A DNA stretch of 64,000 nucleotides from Sarcocystis neurona. Taxonomy: Eukaryota; Apicomplexa; Conoidasida; Eucoccidiorida; Sarcocystidae. Below, piece by piece: positions 33,840-44,912 of the stretch; the first letter of the stretch is position 1; the number at the start of each line of letters is the position of its first letter. The translations under genes were made by a program, and so were the position numbers. Location: positions 320,457-384,456 of the forward strand of contig KL647291.1 in NCBI GenBank assembly GCA_000727475.1, read 5' to 3'. The notes beneath the pieces were generated by a model. The model was not told the DNA's origin and did not search any database. It was given only the letters and a program-made list of their open reading frames with translations.

Positions 33840-36540
33840 GTCGTCACATTTCAGCCGGATCTACGCATATACGGCTCCACTGTTTGCACTAATGCGCATA
33901 ATGACAAATCCGTGTGATACTAGAGCTATGTGTGTATCTGCACATTCCTCTCTTTCGGTTTATCTACGGCGCCACGCAATGGAACGGTGCACGCCCCTCC
34001 GTGTCCTTGCGTGTGAAACTCTATACATCTGCAGAAGAGTTCTCAGCGGAAGATCACGCTCACCCCACGTAGCGAACGAGGGACAGTCCGCATGAGGCAG
34101 AAGGCTACTACGCTGCAGAAAGGTGAAGAAGGCTCTCAGTGAGTCGTTTTACTGGGAGAGCACATGCACGTTGAAGATTGACAGTCACAGTAAAATCTGC
34201 GTTTCAGAGAGCCCTCGGTAAGAAGGAAGTTTACCAACGACACAGCGCAAAAGACGTCACGAGTGTATGAATTCTTTATAGGAGGTTAGACACCTAATCA
34301 TCAGGACGCCGAACGAGGTGCTGCGCACCACTCCGTGCTTACCGTGGAGTTAAATTGCTACGGCCGAAAAGTGAGGATGGGCTGAAGAAGCGGAACTTAA
34401 GAGGAGTCCCGTACTATAGGTGTGTTTGCTTTTCCGCTTGTAGGGAACGAGCACTGATTGATTTTGAAATGTCTGCTGTACTGAGGTGTGCTACAACACA
34501 AGTGAGGGGGGTAATGAAGAGGTGCGCCGATCGATGTAAAAGAGGAGTGGTATAGAACACAGAAAGGTGTAAGTAGTTGCCGCGACAAGCAAGCTGCTGG
34601 AATACATCGACACGGGGGGAAGGACCTAGAAGTGGGTGATGAAGCAGGTTCCGTCAAGTTGACCTCTTAAACATACCTGTGGATGAAGATGAAGCTGAAA
34701 ACAAACGGCGAAAGGGAAAGAAAATAGCAGTGCTTTCCTCACAGATGCCTGTCTTTAGAAAAGGGGAAGAGACGATTTGGTACCGGGAAAACGACTATCG
34801 TCTCCTTTTCTCAGGTATACGTAGATATGGAGAAGACAGAAAAGTGGATGCGGTTCTTCCCGCACGAAGGCGGGCGCACAGGCACTTAACAACAAGATAT
34901 CAGTGAACGCAAAACTCCGATGTGCTCTCGTTTTCACGGTGCACTTCTTTACATTCACCACGCTGACATAATATGCTGGCGTTCTATTGCAGATTACTGG
35001 CGTGGGTGGCGCGTCAGCATAATGAAACATGTTTTTGGCTGTATGCCTATTCCGCAAGTACCGGGCCGCAGGATGCTTCTTGAACCTTTCCCGTGAAAAG
35101 CCGAAAAGGCTACAATATAGTTTCGTTTCTACATTTCGGCGGTGTCCGCGACTCGTCGACGTCCTCATTACTACATGGCCACTTGCCAGGAGGCGCTTTT
35201 GCGGGGAAACAGCTCACGGTACACCACCATTTTGGGTATCTGGAAATCAAGGTCTTCCCACCTGTACCTCTCACAACTTCGTCAGCCCAAATCTCTACTA
35301 TTTTTCAATTCTACAGGATCGCGACCTGTGTACATACGAGTGATGAACGTGCACACTTGTGTTTAAGAATACGCAGGCAGGTGTTTGTGTGTGTGTTTAT
35401 TTATGTATGAGAGCACTTGTGTACAGATACGTACACGTTTAGTCACACACGAGACGCTAGTTCTCGCCCACACAGCAGCAGGCCCTCTTTGTTCGGCATC
35501 GCTCGAGTCTGCGTGCAAACGACTACGCACTGCGGACAAGTCTGCGTGCAGACAACATGCTGGGGCACGCGGGCTGCATCACGTCTTTCTCCGCTCATTC
35601 CTGTGCAAACGGTTGTACAGCTGTCGGACAGGAACAAGTATTTACTTGCAAGCTTCAGCTGAGCGGACGCTTTCAATGCGAGGGGAAGTGGTTGCACATC
35701 CACAGAAACAGACATCAGATATAAAAGGCTTTGTGCCTCGTATTCGTATTTGGCCATCAACAAGCTCGTGGATTTCGCCCACGTAGACGGCGGTCGGTCA
35801 CGGTATCAGTGCTAAGAGTGTGACAGAAGTGTTTTTGTTTTGAGGTGGGTGAAGCACGCAGCAAAGCCTTGAGAGTGAACACCAGCCACGGAGTATCCAC
35901 ACAAGAAGGCGTTGCTTTGTTTAGTGCGACCCTGTACGTTGCGGGCACACCGCTGCACTGTTTGGCACTTTTTTGAGTTGCAAGATGAATGCCAACTCTG
36001 TGTACTAAGCGGCAAAATCCCCGAAGTCGAAATAATTACTTCCCGCTACATTCAATAGAGGCGCGTCGCCAGAGAGTCGGGTATCAAGCTACTTCACCTG
36101 TTCAGAGAGGCGCGCCGAGGAAGCTGAACGCTTTCACACTATAAAACTAGCAAAACAAGGGGACTAACTTCCCCCAGTTTCTCACACACGGATGTGCGTA
36201 CACAGTACTGCGTAGAACGCACGGCAAGATTTGATTCACGAAGACTGCACGCCTCCGCGTCTGCGGCGGTCGGCCGTGGTTTCTCATTCAGGTGCGTAGC
36301 TCGCTTGTGGACCGATAGAAGTTGTTGCTGTAGCGGGCTGGAGTGAAAGCGCGCAAGGGGCTTAGAGGAAGAGGTAACGACCTGTGCCTTTTACGTACAA
36401 TGTGGAAAGTATGAAGGACAGTAGGCCTCTACAGTAGGTATCTAGGCGATATCACAGATGAATAATATGCGACACCCTCCAGTGTTCTGTGACAGTGCGC
36501 ACTGCCTTTAGGCAGAATGGAGAAAAGAGTCTTGCTTCAG
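33840..36540. other. Repeat-poor region with unlinked candidate exons
   Basis: Composition is normal and simple repeats are nearly absent, but no frame exceeds about 140 codons. Plus-strand candidates include 34679-34880 (DEDEAENKRRKGKKIAV, then EETIWYRENDYRLLFSGI) and 35140-35330 (LTVHHHFGYLEIKVFPPV). On the minus strand, 35770-35660 reads DGQIRIRGTKPFISDVCF before a GTAAAT donor. I could not join any two by phase. From 35950 to 36540 I see nothing gene-like. Confidence 0.4.
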
Positions 36541-36639
36541 CGTATCAGTGAGTAGTGTGGCACACATGTTTTCCGGCAACTTTACCATCCGGAATTGTTT
36601 CTGTTTCCCGTCGACTACATTGTACTACTGTATAGTCGC

Positions 36640-36786
36640 ATCGCCGTGCCCACAGCACACCCTGGGTTACCAAGGTATGCTCGTAAAAACAAAATGTTTC
36701 TTTCACACTCATCTCGTATACATGTGGTACAAGGCGCCGAGGGACGTTTATTGTGCGTGTCACAGACGTGTACGTGTACCTTACAT
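36640..36786 (-). CDS. Candidate downstream exon of the secreted-protein gene
   Basis: The frame reads TSVTRTINVPRRLVPHVYE and then SVKETFCFYEHTLVTQGVLW. It can be joined in phase to the end of the exon at 36951 through an acceptor ATATGTAAG, though that acceptor has a poor pyrimidine tract. The plus strand is open over the same bases, so this is tentative. Confidence 0.25.
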
Positions 36787-36950
36787 ATCCCCCCACCACA
36801 CACACACAATCATGGGAACACCTGCAGAGAGGTTAGGATGGAAGGTGTACGACAGCTTTCAACAAAATATGGTTCAGACTGTGCTGCACCGTGACTCTCT
36901 TCTTTTTCGCCTCGGCCATGTGGGCCCTGCGTGTCCTCTTTTTTCTCTAC

Positions 36951-37186
36951 GTAAGTTGCTTGCTGTCTATCTTCCCCGCTTCTACGTCAGAAACAATTCC
37001 AGTGCCACTCAGATGCGCGACGGCCGCAGGAACGAGCTGTTGCTGTGCTGCCGTTTGACCTGGCTGCATTGTAGCTAACTCTCGTGCGGCTGCTGTTGAG
37101 GTGTGCGGATCTGCTGCTGCTGCTACAAGTGTCTGCGGTTCTGTTGCTGCTGCTTGCACTGCTTCTACTGGCAGCACTTTTTCTGT
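36951..37186 (-). CDS. Probable exon of the secreted Ala/Glu-rich protein
   Basis: Acceptor candidates CGCCAG and CCACAG lie at about 37190-37183, and a GTAGAG donor follows ACTTAC. It reads VLPVEAVQAAATEPQTLVAA, then ELATMQPGQTAAQQQLVPA and DVEAGKIDSKQL, in the same Ala/Glu/Gln style as the exon upstream. The acceptors enter in phase 1 whereas the previous exon ends in phase 0, so a joining exon or another donor is needed. Confidence 0.4.
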
Positions 37187-37311
37187 GGCTGGCGGGTAGT
37201 TGACAGAAGTCGTGTGTCCTCAGAATCCCGAAGAAATGGGTTCTCTTGCATTACGATCTAGTCTTCTGGACTGTTCTGACATTTTTGCCAACGCGGCTGC
37301 TCTCAGTGGAC

Positions 37312-38181
37312 CTGTGATCTGCTTTCATCCTCGATGTCGCTCGACACTTTGTCTGTCTCTGGTGTCCCATTCCCTTGTGCTTCTGCCTCTCCCGCGAGTT
37401 CATCCCCCGCTGCTGCTGCTGCTTCCTCTCTCGCATCTGTTGCTGCAGGTGTTGCGCTGCTGCCGCCCTCATGCGCATCTGCTTCAGCTGGTACTGCGCC
37501 ATTTGCACGTTGTTGCACACCTCCTGCTGTTTTCACTCGCTCGTCTGCTGTTGCTCGTCCTGAGTCGGTTGCATCTTCTCGCGCTTCTCCTGTTGCTTCT
37601 CTTCTCATATGTGCTGCTACTGGTGCGTTGCTCGCGTCTCCATGCGCATCTGCTTCTGCTAAAACTGCATTACTCGTACCTTGATTAACACCTACTGGTG
37701 TTTTCACTCCCGCTTCTGCTGCTTCTGGCGCTGAGTGGGTTGCGTCTTCTCGCGCTTCTACTGTTGCTTCTTCTATCACATAAGCCGCCCCCCGTGTGAT
37801 TTCGTCTGCTTCCTTTTCTGCTTCTCGTTGACTGCCGCTGCCAGCTTGAGAGGTTCCAAAGGGAGAAAGCACGTCACTGTTGTGGCTGCTGGTATTGTCT
37901 ACGACGGGCGGGATTTCCTGTGCAGCAGGTATATCTTCGTCTTTCCTGAAGATACTACTCTCACTGGGGGAGTGCAGTTGAACGACCTCTCCCACTCCGT
38001 GCCTCACGACACTCACTTCTTCTGTCTTCGTCGTCTCGTCTTCACCATTCTGCTTTGTGCGGGATCCAAAGATCTCTTCAGTAGGTGGGCTTTCGCTCCC
38101 TGATGCCAGCTGTTTAACAGTTTTAACGTCTTCTAATCGCAGCTGAACTGGTTCACCTTCTTCCCCAAAGCTGTTGACCTC
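37312..38181 (-). CDS. Exon 5 of secreted protein gene: Ala/Glu-rich tandem repeats
   Basis: The exon starts after the strong acceptor CTCCTTCTCTTCTGGATGTGTCTGCGGCCGCAG and ends at ATCACAG|GTCCAC; it is 290 codons, phase 0 at both ends. It opens with EVNSFGEEGEPVQLRLEDV and is acidic throughout. Two and a half copies of a unit of about 50 residues follow, with EAREDAT, then VKT-GV-Q and A-AEADAH as its constant parts. A Met further upstream in this frame, with a hydrophobic run, would make an alternative start at 38283. I prefer the splice because it joins exon 4 in phase. Confidence 0.65.
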
Positions 38182-38483
38182 CTGCGGCCGCAGACACATC
38201 CAGAAGAGGAGAAGGTGCTCCGTTGCACATGTGTATCCCGCAGCAGTCCAGCACAGACACACGTAGAACAGCCTACACGCCAACCGAACTGCACATTCAT
38301 GTGCAGCGATGTTAACTTAAACAGATATTTATCTACATATCTAAGTCGATAATTTCCTCTGTTTAGCAGCTAACACCCTGTATCCTTAAATGCCTCTGGT
38401 CTCATCACTTGTACTCTCCTATAATGCGAAGTGTACGCTTGTCGCACCGCCTTGCTGCTCGAGTCGCATCAAAAATCTCTAAC

Positions 38484-38659
38484 CTCTTGATGCGCAGCTG
38501 CTGCGTTGTCCTCGGCGTAGTCCGTTTGCTGGTGAGGTTGCGCGGTGTCCGTTATGGAATTTTTCTCGTTAACTTTTCCATCTACGGCCAAGACGTCTTC
38601 AAGGTGCCCGTCCTTCTCTGCTGCTTGCGCTGAAGTGGCGGAACCGGAGCTTGGTTGGA
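38484..38659 (-). CDS. Exon 4 of secreted protein gene, acidic
   Basis: The acceptor GGTGCTGCCTCAG enters in the phase left by exon 3, and the donor AAGAG|GTTAGA leaves in phase 0. The frame reads QAAEKDGHLEDVLAVDGKV, then EKNSITDTAQPHQQTDYAED and an Ala run. The composition matches exon 5. It is too short and lacks a Met, so it would be missed without the splice logic. Confidence 0.6.
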
Positions 38660-38843
38660 CTGAGGCAGCACCCGCATCGCACAGTCGATGCTCTACTTAC
38701 GAAGTTCTCTTCTTATATGGATGGTCGTAATCACTCAATCACGTACGGTTGACTCTGGTTCGTTAAACGTTGGAAAAGAAATAGTAGTTGCACCCAACCT
38801 TCACCCCCATTTCGTCCAAAATGTCAGATTGCTTTCATCTTAC

Positions 38844-39279
38844 CTTTTCCTCTCAGCGTCGGTCCACCTTCGACCGGGGGTGGCGCTGGTGCAGCACACA
38901 GTGAAGGCCCCACCTCTTTCTGCGTTTGCTCCGAATCACTTTCCCCAGCTGTTTTGATCTCGACTGACTCTCCACCAAGCTCACCGGCGTTGAGTTCCGC
39001 TACGGCGAACGGCTGCCGGTGCTGGTCCTGCTGTTGTTCTTGCTGCTGCTGCAGCAGCTCCTGTGTCTGCTGCTGACCCCACTGGTGCTGCTGCTCTTTT
39101 TCCTGCTCATTGTGCACCGACTGCTGCCCCTGTTGCTGTCCCTGCTCCTCTTTTTGCTGCTGTTCCTGCTGCTGTTCTTGCTGCTGTTCGTCCCCATGCG
39201 CCTGTTGCTGTCGGGAGCTGTCACTCGTGGAAGACTCACCAGAGTGGACAGGCTCCAAGTTTCTTCCGACACGCGCATC
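38844..39279 (-). CDS. Exon 3 of secreted protein gene, poly-Gln
   Basis: The acceptor CTCTTTAACAG enters in phase 0 and the donor GGAAAAG|GTAAGA is near consensus. It begins DARVGRNLEPVHSGESSTS. It then carries a Gln/Glu-rich tract of about 60 residues (QQQ-E-QQQ type), and ends with ELNAGELGGESVEIKTAGE and a Pro-rich piece. This is the only long Gln tract in the repeat-poor segment. Confidence 0.65.
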
Positions 39280-39712
39280 CTGTTAAAGAGCACACGGATG
39301 CAGTCACGATTTCCACCATACACGGTATACACAGAGTGACATACAGGGAGAGAAAGGCATATATACTCTGGTACTTCTACGTACAAGGAAAAATACACCG
39401 TTGATGATCTCTCTCTGCATATATATACATAAATATAAAAGGAAAGAGATGCTCTATGGCGTCCTCTCTCCTCCTCTCTTTGCACAGAGACTCGCCAGTT
39501 TACAAATGGTATACTCCGCAGAGCACCGCTTACGATCAAACACTTCTGTAGCGAATACCGCTATTCTTCCAGGTCAATGCCACGTAACGTGGGCGAAAGA
39601 AACGCGATGGAGCTCACGGCTTAATCACACGGCTGCATCTGCTCTCTAGATACTTTCCATTTTTGAATTGCTAAAGACCAGCGATTCAAGGACTTTGTGT
39701 TCACGAAACTAC

Positions 39713-39958
39713 GTGCACGTGCAACACATTGGTAAAGACACGGCATGTCATCTGGGTAAAGTTCCGTCGCCCAGTCCACACGTAGAGGTTTAGGTGCTGA
39801 ATACATAGGAAGATGCCGAGGTATGGGAAACCGGATTTGTACTCAGCCTGAAGATGAAAATGCGTGTAGAACTTGACAAGACTACGCGCCGCTTCACGTC
39901 GTCTCACTGTCCTACGTAAGGTGAGCACGCTGAATGAGGAAGGTGATCCGCCCTTCGT
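39713..39958 (-). CDS. Exon 2 of secreted protein gene, Cys-containing
   Basis: The acceptor AAAGATAATGCAG and donor GTGCAC|GTAGTT bound 82 codons in phase 0. The segment reads RREAARSLVKFYTHFHLQ, then YKSGFPYLGIFLCIQHLNLY and RNFTQMTCRVFTNVLHVH. It is the only part of the protein that looks like a folded domain, with two Cys. I do not recognise it. The gap to exon 1 is only 41 bases, which is unusually short for an intron here. Confidence 0.5.
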
Positions 39959-39999
39959 CTGCATTATCTTTAAAGAGGAACATTTTCTGTTAGACTTGC

Positions 40000-40347
40000 C
40001 GGGTGGCAATCAAGTTGCGTCTCTTCCTCCCCCTGGCTGAGTTCAGTTGTTTCCCCGGCAGCGTGCTGGGTGTTGTGCGCCGTCGGCGCGTCCGGTTGCG
40101 TCAAGTGCTCCGGTTTTGGTGCTGCGTCTGACGGTGCTGACCCCGTGTCGTTGCTGTTGCTTGCAATGTGACCTTGTGGCAATTGTGCCATATCCGAAAT
40201 GCTGTCACTCAAGAGTGTGACAGTCTCTTTTCCAGAAGGAGGATATGCTTTTGGGGATGCGACGTGTACTTCTTGGGGGTCATTGTCTGCATGTGCAAAG
40301 GAAAACGAAAATGACCATGCACATGTAACAACTGGGAGAGTACGCAT
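40000..40347 (-). CDS. Exon 1 of secreted protein gene: signal peptide
   Basis: The ATG at 40347 begins a good secretion signal: MRTLPVVTCAWSFSFSFAHA, with likely cleavage before DNDPQE. The rest is a hydrophilic Pro/Thr/Gln-rich region, ending at CACCCG|GCAAGT, a GC-type donor. With exons 2-5 this gives a protein of at least 550 residues that is secreted or targeted to apical organelles or the vacuole. It could be a parasitophorous-vacuole or oocyst-wall-type low-complexity protein, but no homologue is recognised. It does not look like an Eimeria TA4-type surface antigen: the conserved Cys framework is absent. Confidence 0.6.
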
Positions 40348-40389
40348 GTTCAGTGGAACTACGACTAAGCATTGCGCACGTTCAGGACA

Positions 40390-41330
40390 TTGACGGATAA
40401 AAGGGCCCAGATAGCCAAACTATGGTGCCCAGAGATGGCGCGGCCTACCGCGCGCAACTAATATGCAAAATGCTGCTCTCAAAGCTCATTTGTTTCAGAA
40501 ACAAAACTGACGCACACTTTTCTCACGTTCAAGCTGCAAAACGCAGAACATGTTGTTCTACACGGCTTTTTCAGGGTGGAACATTGAGTGATAGCTAGTA
40601 CGAAATGGGCGACTCTTTTGAGGCGCGATGCTTCCAATGCGTTGAGTCTTTTCTTGGTGAAGTCCAGGTGAAATTACGTCATTGCAGCAAGTTTCAAACT
40701 AATCCCACCGTACTGTTGAAGATGTTGTCCTTCTTGGGATTGCATCATTTTCCTTCTCAGAGTCTCTTTCCTGCTACCTCTCTCGTGTCACCTCTTCCCG
40801 CATGAAGTGCTACGAGGATCCGTTGTCTGGGTTACACTTTCGATAGCAGAAAGTGGATGAACAATTCAGATTCAGCTGGCGGTCACTCCTCTCTTTGTAA
40901 CAATTTGACTCTAGTATTTTTAAGCAGGGAAGAGAGAAGCTGGTTGACGGAGAAACACGAAGTTCACGCTTAGACAGCGACGGCGTGCGCACAAGGAGAA
41001 AGAAATGTTGTAAACATTAAAAAATTCACTTGTTCGCCAATACTTTTTGCCTGTGGTCTAAGCTTTTACCTAAAGGGTAGATCCTGATGGAGAAGGTGGA
41101 CTGTGCAGGACGGGACGAAGGGATTTTGGAGCGTTCTTCCTACGCTTCCACGACGTTTGTCTACGCTTTCGCGATGCATAGCATCTGCTCTGACTTTGCT
41201 AAGAGGTGTCGTGACACTGTTTGTAGACTTTTGCCTTCCTTTTTTCCTTCTCAATGCTTTCCAAGTTTCTTTCTGCCTACAAAACATCCCGTATTAAACG
41301 TGTACGACAGCTCGCCCTCAGCTGACTGCG
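40390..41330. other. Intergenic region, no supported gene
   Basis: No frame longer than about 130 codons. The plus-strand frame at 41087-41488 overlaps the end of the acidic minus-strand exon and lacks splice support. The interval holds the region upstream of the secreted-protein ATG at 40347 and the region downstream of the stop at 41339, so a promoter for the former is expected here; no motif was identified. Confidence 0.4.
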
Positions 41331-41338
41331 CCTCGATT

Positions 41339-42582
41339 CTACAGAACGGAGGTTCTGAAGACCCCATCATTGACCACTGGACAGGTTGCAAGAGAAGAGT
41401 TTACGTTTTCTGTTGTCGCTGTACCTGTCAGACATTCTTTCCGTGGTGTAGCAGAGGACGCAGAACTTGTTTCTGCACCTTCAGGTGACTTTCGGCTTCT
41501 TGGCGATGCAGACGCAGAAGAAGGACCGTCAGTCTGCTCTTTAGAACTCTGCACCGATACATTGGAGTCATACCCTACAGGATCATTTGGATCATTTTTG
41601 TGTGCTGGCACGGCGTCAGGACAGTCCACAGGCGTGCCGTTCTCTGACAGCTTCCCTCCTGAGGTTGTGAGAAGAAGATTGGAACCGTCGTCAGATGCTG
41701 CCGAACCCTCCTGGGATATGGGACAGACACACAGATGCACAGTCCTCATTGTTGTATCTGCTGAGGGCCGAAGCGCTAAATGTGCTGACACTATTTCGTC
41801 TATCAAGTAGTGCTCTGCCCCCACCTCCAGAAAGTTTGCTTTCTGATCTCCGCCCTGCGGGTTGTGGTCTTCCTGTTCCTTTTGCGCGCCGCCGGTCGCT
41901 TGCATTGTGCCGTCCCCCCGTTCCATATCCTCTTCTTTTATTTCCTCGTCTCCGGTGTACATTTTGTCTCCCTTGTGTGCAGCTTCTGTTATTTGCCGGC
42001 AATCCTCTATAACAGGATTTCCTCCTGCTGAGACAGGCGCTTCCACAGCTTCACTGGCTAAAGGCAGGCTCTCCCCCGTCTCTTCATGTCGCCTCGGAGA
42101 AGCTGGTACCACATTGTCAGGTGAAGGCGCGGAATACCCTATTCCTGCGGGTTCCTTAGAAGACTGCTGCATCTCTGACATGTCACCGCCAGGAGACTGA
42201 TCGCAGGCGACCCCTTCTTGTTCCCCACGTAAATCACCGTGGTCTTCTCTGTCCTCTACCGTGTCGCCCGCAGGGGACTGATTGTAGCCAACACCTTTTT
42301 CTTCTTCACGTAGATAACCGTGGTCTTCTCCGTCTTCTAACGCTGCCTCTGTATTTTCCTCAGCGTCTGCTCCCTCAGCGTCATCGCTCACGGCAGCGTC
42401 GGGGTCCTGGAAGCCTTCCCCAGTTCTTTCATCTCGATTCTGCTCCTCCTCTTGCTTCTGTTCCATCTCTTCAAGCCGCTGGAAGACGTCGGAGGCAGAC
42501 ATACAATGGCTGAAAACGTTGTGAACCGTCCGTTGAAGTGAAGGAGTAAGTTTGTCGACTTTAATAGCGCAAGTTCCTCGTC
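41339..42582 (-). CDS. Acidic C-terminal exon, probably the last exon of the ODAD3-like gene
   Basis: The frame runs 413 codons to a TAG. It has a short coiled-coil start (VFQRLEEMEQKQEEEQNRDE) and then a disordered acidic region. Within that are two tandem copies of a 27-residue unit, EDGEDHGYLREEEKG and EDREDHGDLRGEQEG, each ending QSP-GGD. An acceptor at TGCTGTGGAAG gives the phase needed by the exon ending at 43107; TTTTCAG at 42525 or so has a better pyrimidine tract but the wrong phase. If it belongs to the docking-complex gene, the tail is an addition not usual for the family. It could instead be a separate gene starting at an ATG at 42634. Confidence 0.55.
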
Positions 42583-43106
42583 CTTCCACAGCAAACGGTT
42601 TCTTCAGTGGGGATATATATATATTTCTATACACGCTTTTTCACAATGGCAGGTGCGAACATTTTGTCATAAGTACAAGTAAAAGGAGGTCAAAGTGTAC
42701 GCTGAAGGCCAATATTGAGGCCAGCAGCAGAAATGGATCTGTCAGAATATGGAGCAACACCACGAGACTGTTGGTGTGTTGGACAGACTCCCCGCATCAA
42801 GACTTCGAGAGTCGCCAAAATGGATGCAAGAGACCTGCACGCACGCGACTGAAAGTGCTGAATAATATTCTCAGCGTCAGGTAAGACACATTAAAATCCT
42901 GACGGCATTTCGGAGAGGTTCTCGGATATCGAAAAGTTTGTTAGCTGACAGTAGGCCGACGTACTTCGGATGACAGGATACTGATTTGGAGTGAACAATA
43001 TGACTTCGCTCACATACTTGTAAGTCGCTAACAGACTGTGACAACATGCGCATAGAGGAGACAACTGTGGACGCTGGAAGGTGGCTAAGTGGCTTTCTGA
43101 CCTTAC

Positions 43107-43205
43107 CGGTGCCGCCTGTGGAAGTAGGAATTCCAGTTTCCACAGACAAGCTCTTATCATCTGCTCGACTGAGGGTTGCGTCGGAGGAGGTTCCGGTGGG
43201 CATCC
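43107..43205 (-). CDS. ODAD3-like gene, exon 13
   Basis: Both sites are strong: acceptor GTCTCCCTGTTTGCTGGTTGAGAACCAG and donor ACCG|GTAAGG. The 99 bases enter in the phase left by exon 12 when that exon ends at the second copy of the 59-base duplication. It reads Ser/Thr/Asp-rich sequence (TSSDATLSRADDKSLSVE), beyond the conserved part of the family. Confidence 0.6.
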
Positions 43206-43482
43206 CTGGTTCTCAACCAGCAAACAGGGAGACAAACAGTATTTCTGGCATGCGCATTCGCGGGTACATCTGCTGCGTAGTTGTACGTGACACAGCTCAA
43301 ACAGACGCCGCAGTGCTGGTATTTTTCAACGATGGAGCCCACCACACGAATGCAGTTCTTTCAGTGCATATACAGATAGGTAAGTTGTGCGCACATCTGT
43401 GCCTCTCGACCTCCTAATACACCAGATGATTAGAGCGTCTATTGTGGAGGCTGCCCCACTGTGCGGCAGCTTCTTGGTGAAA

Positions 43483-43601
43483 CCGACAGACCACAGGCAT
43501 TGCGCCTTGTAGTAGTTACCCTCTAACGAAGAGATTGTGAGCCGACAGACCACAGGCATCGAGCCTTGTAGTATTTGCCCTCTAACGAAGAGATTGTGAG
43601 C
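43483..43601. repeat. 59-base tandem duplication across a splice donor
   Basis: The block beginning ccgacagaccacaggcat starts at 43483 and again at 43542, and ctctaacgaagagattgtgag at 43521 and 43580, both a 59-base period. The two copies differ at a few bases. On the minus strand each contains TTAGAGGG followed by TAACTA in one copy and CAAATA in the other, so only one copy keeps a GT donor. 59 is not a multiple of three. Confidence 0.9.
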
Positions 43602-43664
43602 CTCTTTGTGCCGCAAGGGTAGGCTGATGTAATTTTCCAACTGGGACTTCACTTCTACAAAATC
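43520..43664 (-). CDS. ODAD3-like gene, exon 12
   Basis: The acceptor GAAGGACAG enters in phase 0. The frame reads DFVEVKSQLENYISLPLRH, which corresponds to the family's late motif in which a short helix is followed by N-x-R/Y-I-x-L-P-L (in CCDC151 proteins, near the end of the conserved region). The donor used here, TTAGAGG|GTAACT, lies in the second copy of the duplication and gives the phase exon 13 needs. The first copy has GC at that position. Confidence 0.6.
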
Positions 43665-43931
43665 CTGTCCTTCAGTTCCATTCTTTATCACTACTACGTC
43701 ACGCGTCCGGACAGAGCCATACCAGGCTCGTCATGATTTTTGCAGATATGCAGGCTATTGAAATATTGGCGACGTTTGTTCAGATTTCTGCTGAACGCTG
43801 AAATATTTGTCCCTGTGTGCAGCCACGTTCACGCGTGCATCTATCACTGCGTCTCTCTGCAGCTACGCTGACGCGGGCGCACAGATCGTCGCATTCGTGT
43901 TTGAGAAGGTTGCTGTGCGAGAGCAGCTTAC

Positions 43932-44132
43932 TTGGCCAGGTGCCGCTGCCATCAACGTGTCGTATATGTGGTCCAGGCCAGCGTGCAGATCTACAAGAAG
44001 TTGACAACTTCTTTCGTATTTCAGACGAGCTCTTTCGTGTCTCCCATTTGCTTGCGCCGCAGACATCTCCAAGTCGTCCACCACAGGCCATTTGCTATGG
44101 TTTGTAACCAAAGAAAGCTTCATTTCGTCGAG
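43932..44132 (-). CDS. ODAD3-like gene, exon 11: coiled coil
   Basis: The exon has 67 codons between CGCTACAG and GGCCAA|GTAAGC, phase 0 at both ends. It reads LDEMKLSLVTNHS, a spacer, then RARLKYERSCQLLVDLHAGL and DHIYDTLM. In CCDC151/ODAD3 proteins the coiled coil breaks at a similar point into a short linker and resumes with a helix ending in L-x-H/L-x-x-x-L, which matches. Confidence 0.75.
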
Positions 44133-44912
44133 CTGTAGCGGACCCGTTCATATCATATTGTGGAAAACGTACCCCGCCGTTGCAGGTGGCGCGCAGTACC
44201 TCTCATACGGATCTTGCGGGCCACATAACATGATTTCGTGGGACTAGGGAGATTATTTCAGAACGAGTAGTGGAGCCGTAAGGGGTTGACTCTGCGGCTG
44301 CACCGTCGATCAACTGCAGAATGGAACTGCGTGGCGAACACACTGTGTAAAGGGCACATGTAGAGCCACATACCACTATACGTGGTATGTAGCAATATAC
44401 CAGAGAATATGTGTGACAGCTGCCTCGAAGCGGTGACAGCGGGAAAGAGGGAAAAAAGGTCTAAGCATATAATTTATTAGAACGGTGTGCCTCAAAGAGA
44501 TTTTCCTACAGAAAGAGACGAAACAAGAGCGCTTGCCGTAAGAAAGGCACTCGACCAACGCAGAAGCAATCTTGACCGGGGGTTCTCACGGGTAATCTTT
44601 CTTAGATAGGTGTCCACTTTAGTTCACGCATCCTGGAACAGGTGTCGCCTGTGGTGCGATAGAGAGGAGCTTGCGCACTGCTGCTGTAGGGGGGGACGTG
44701 GCGTTCAACGGAAATGCATTGACGCTAGTATTTGACTGTGTAAATACATTCCATATGTGGCCGTTCTCTATCCATTTACGACGCTCCGGCAACTGCATGC
44801 AACAAAACAATTCATGATTCGTAAATGTTCCTTAAAACCTTATGGAGTGCACAATTATCACGTCGTGATTTGTAATGCTTTAGAACTGAATACTCTTTGT
44901 GCGTGTAAGTAC

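Noticed and set aside
38181..38283. Alternative start with a signal-like leader (ATG at 38283) for the Ala/Glu-rich exon
   Set aside because: The hydrophobic run coincides with the pyrimidine tract of a strong acceptor at 38182, and splicing there joins the preceding exon in phase; kept only as an alternative.
41087..41488. 133-codon plus-strand frame overlapping the acidic minus-strand exon
   Set aside because: No good splice sites, and its second half is the shadow of the well-supported minus-strand frame.
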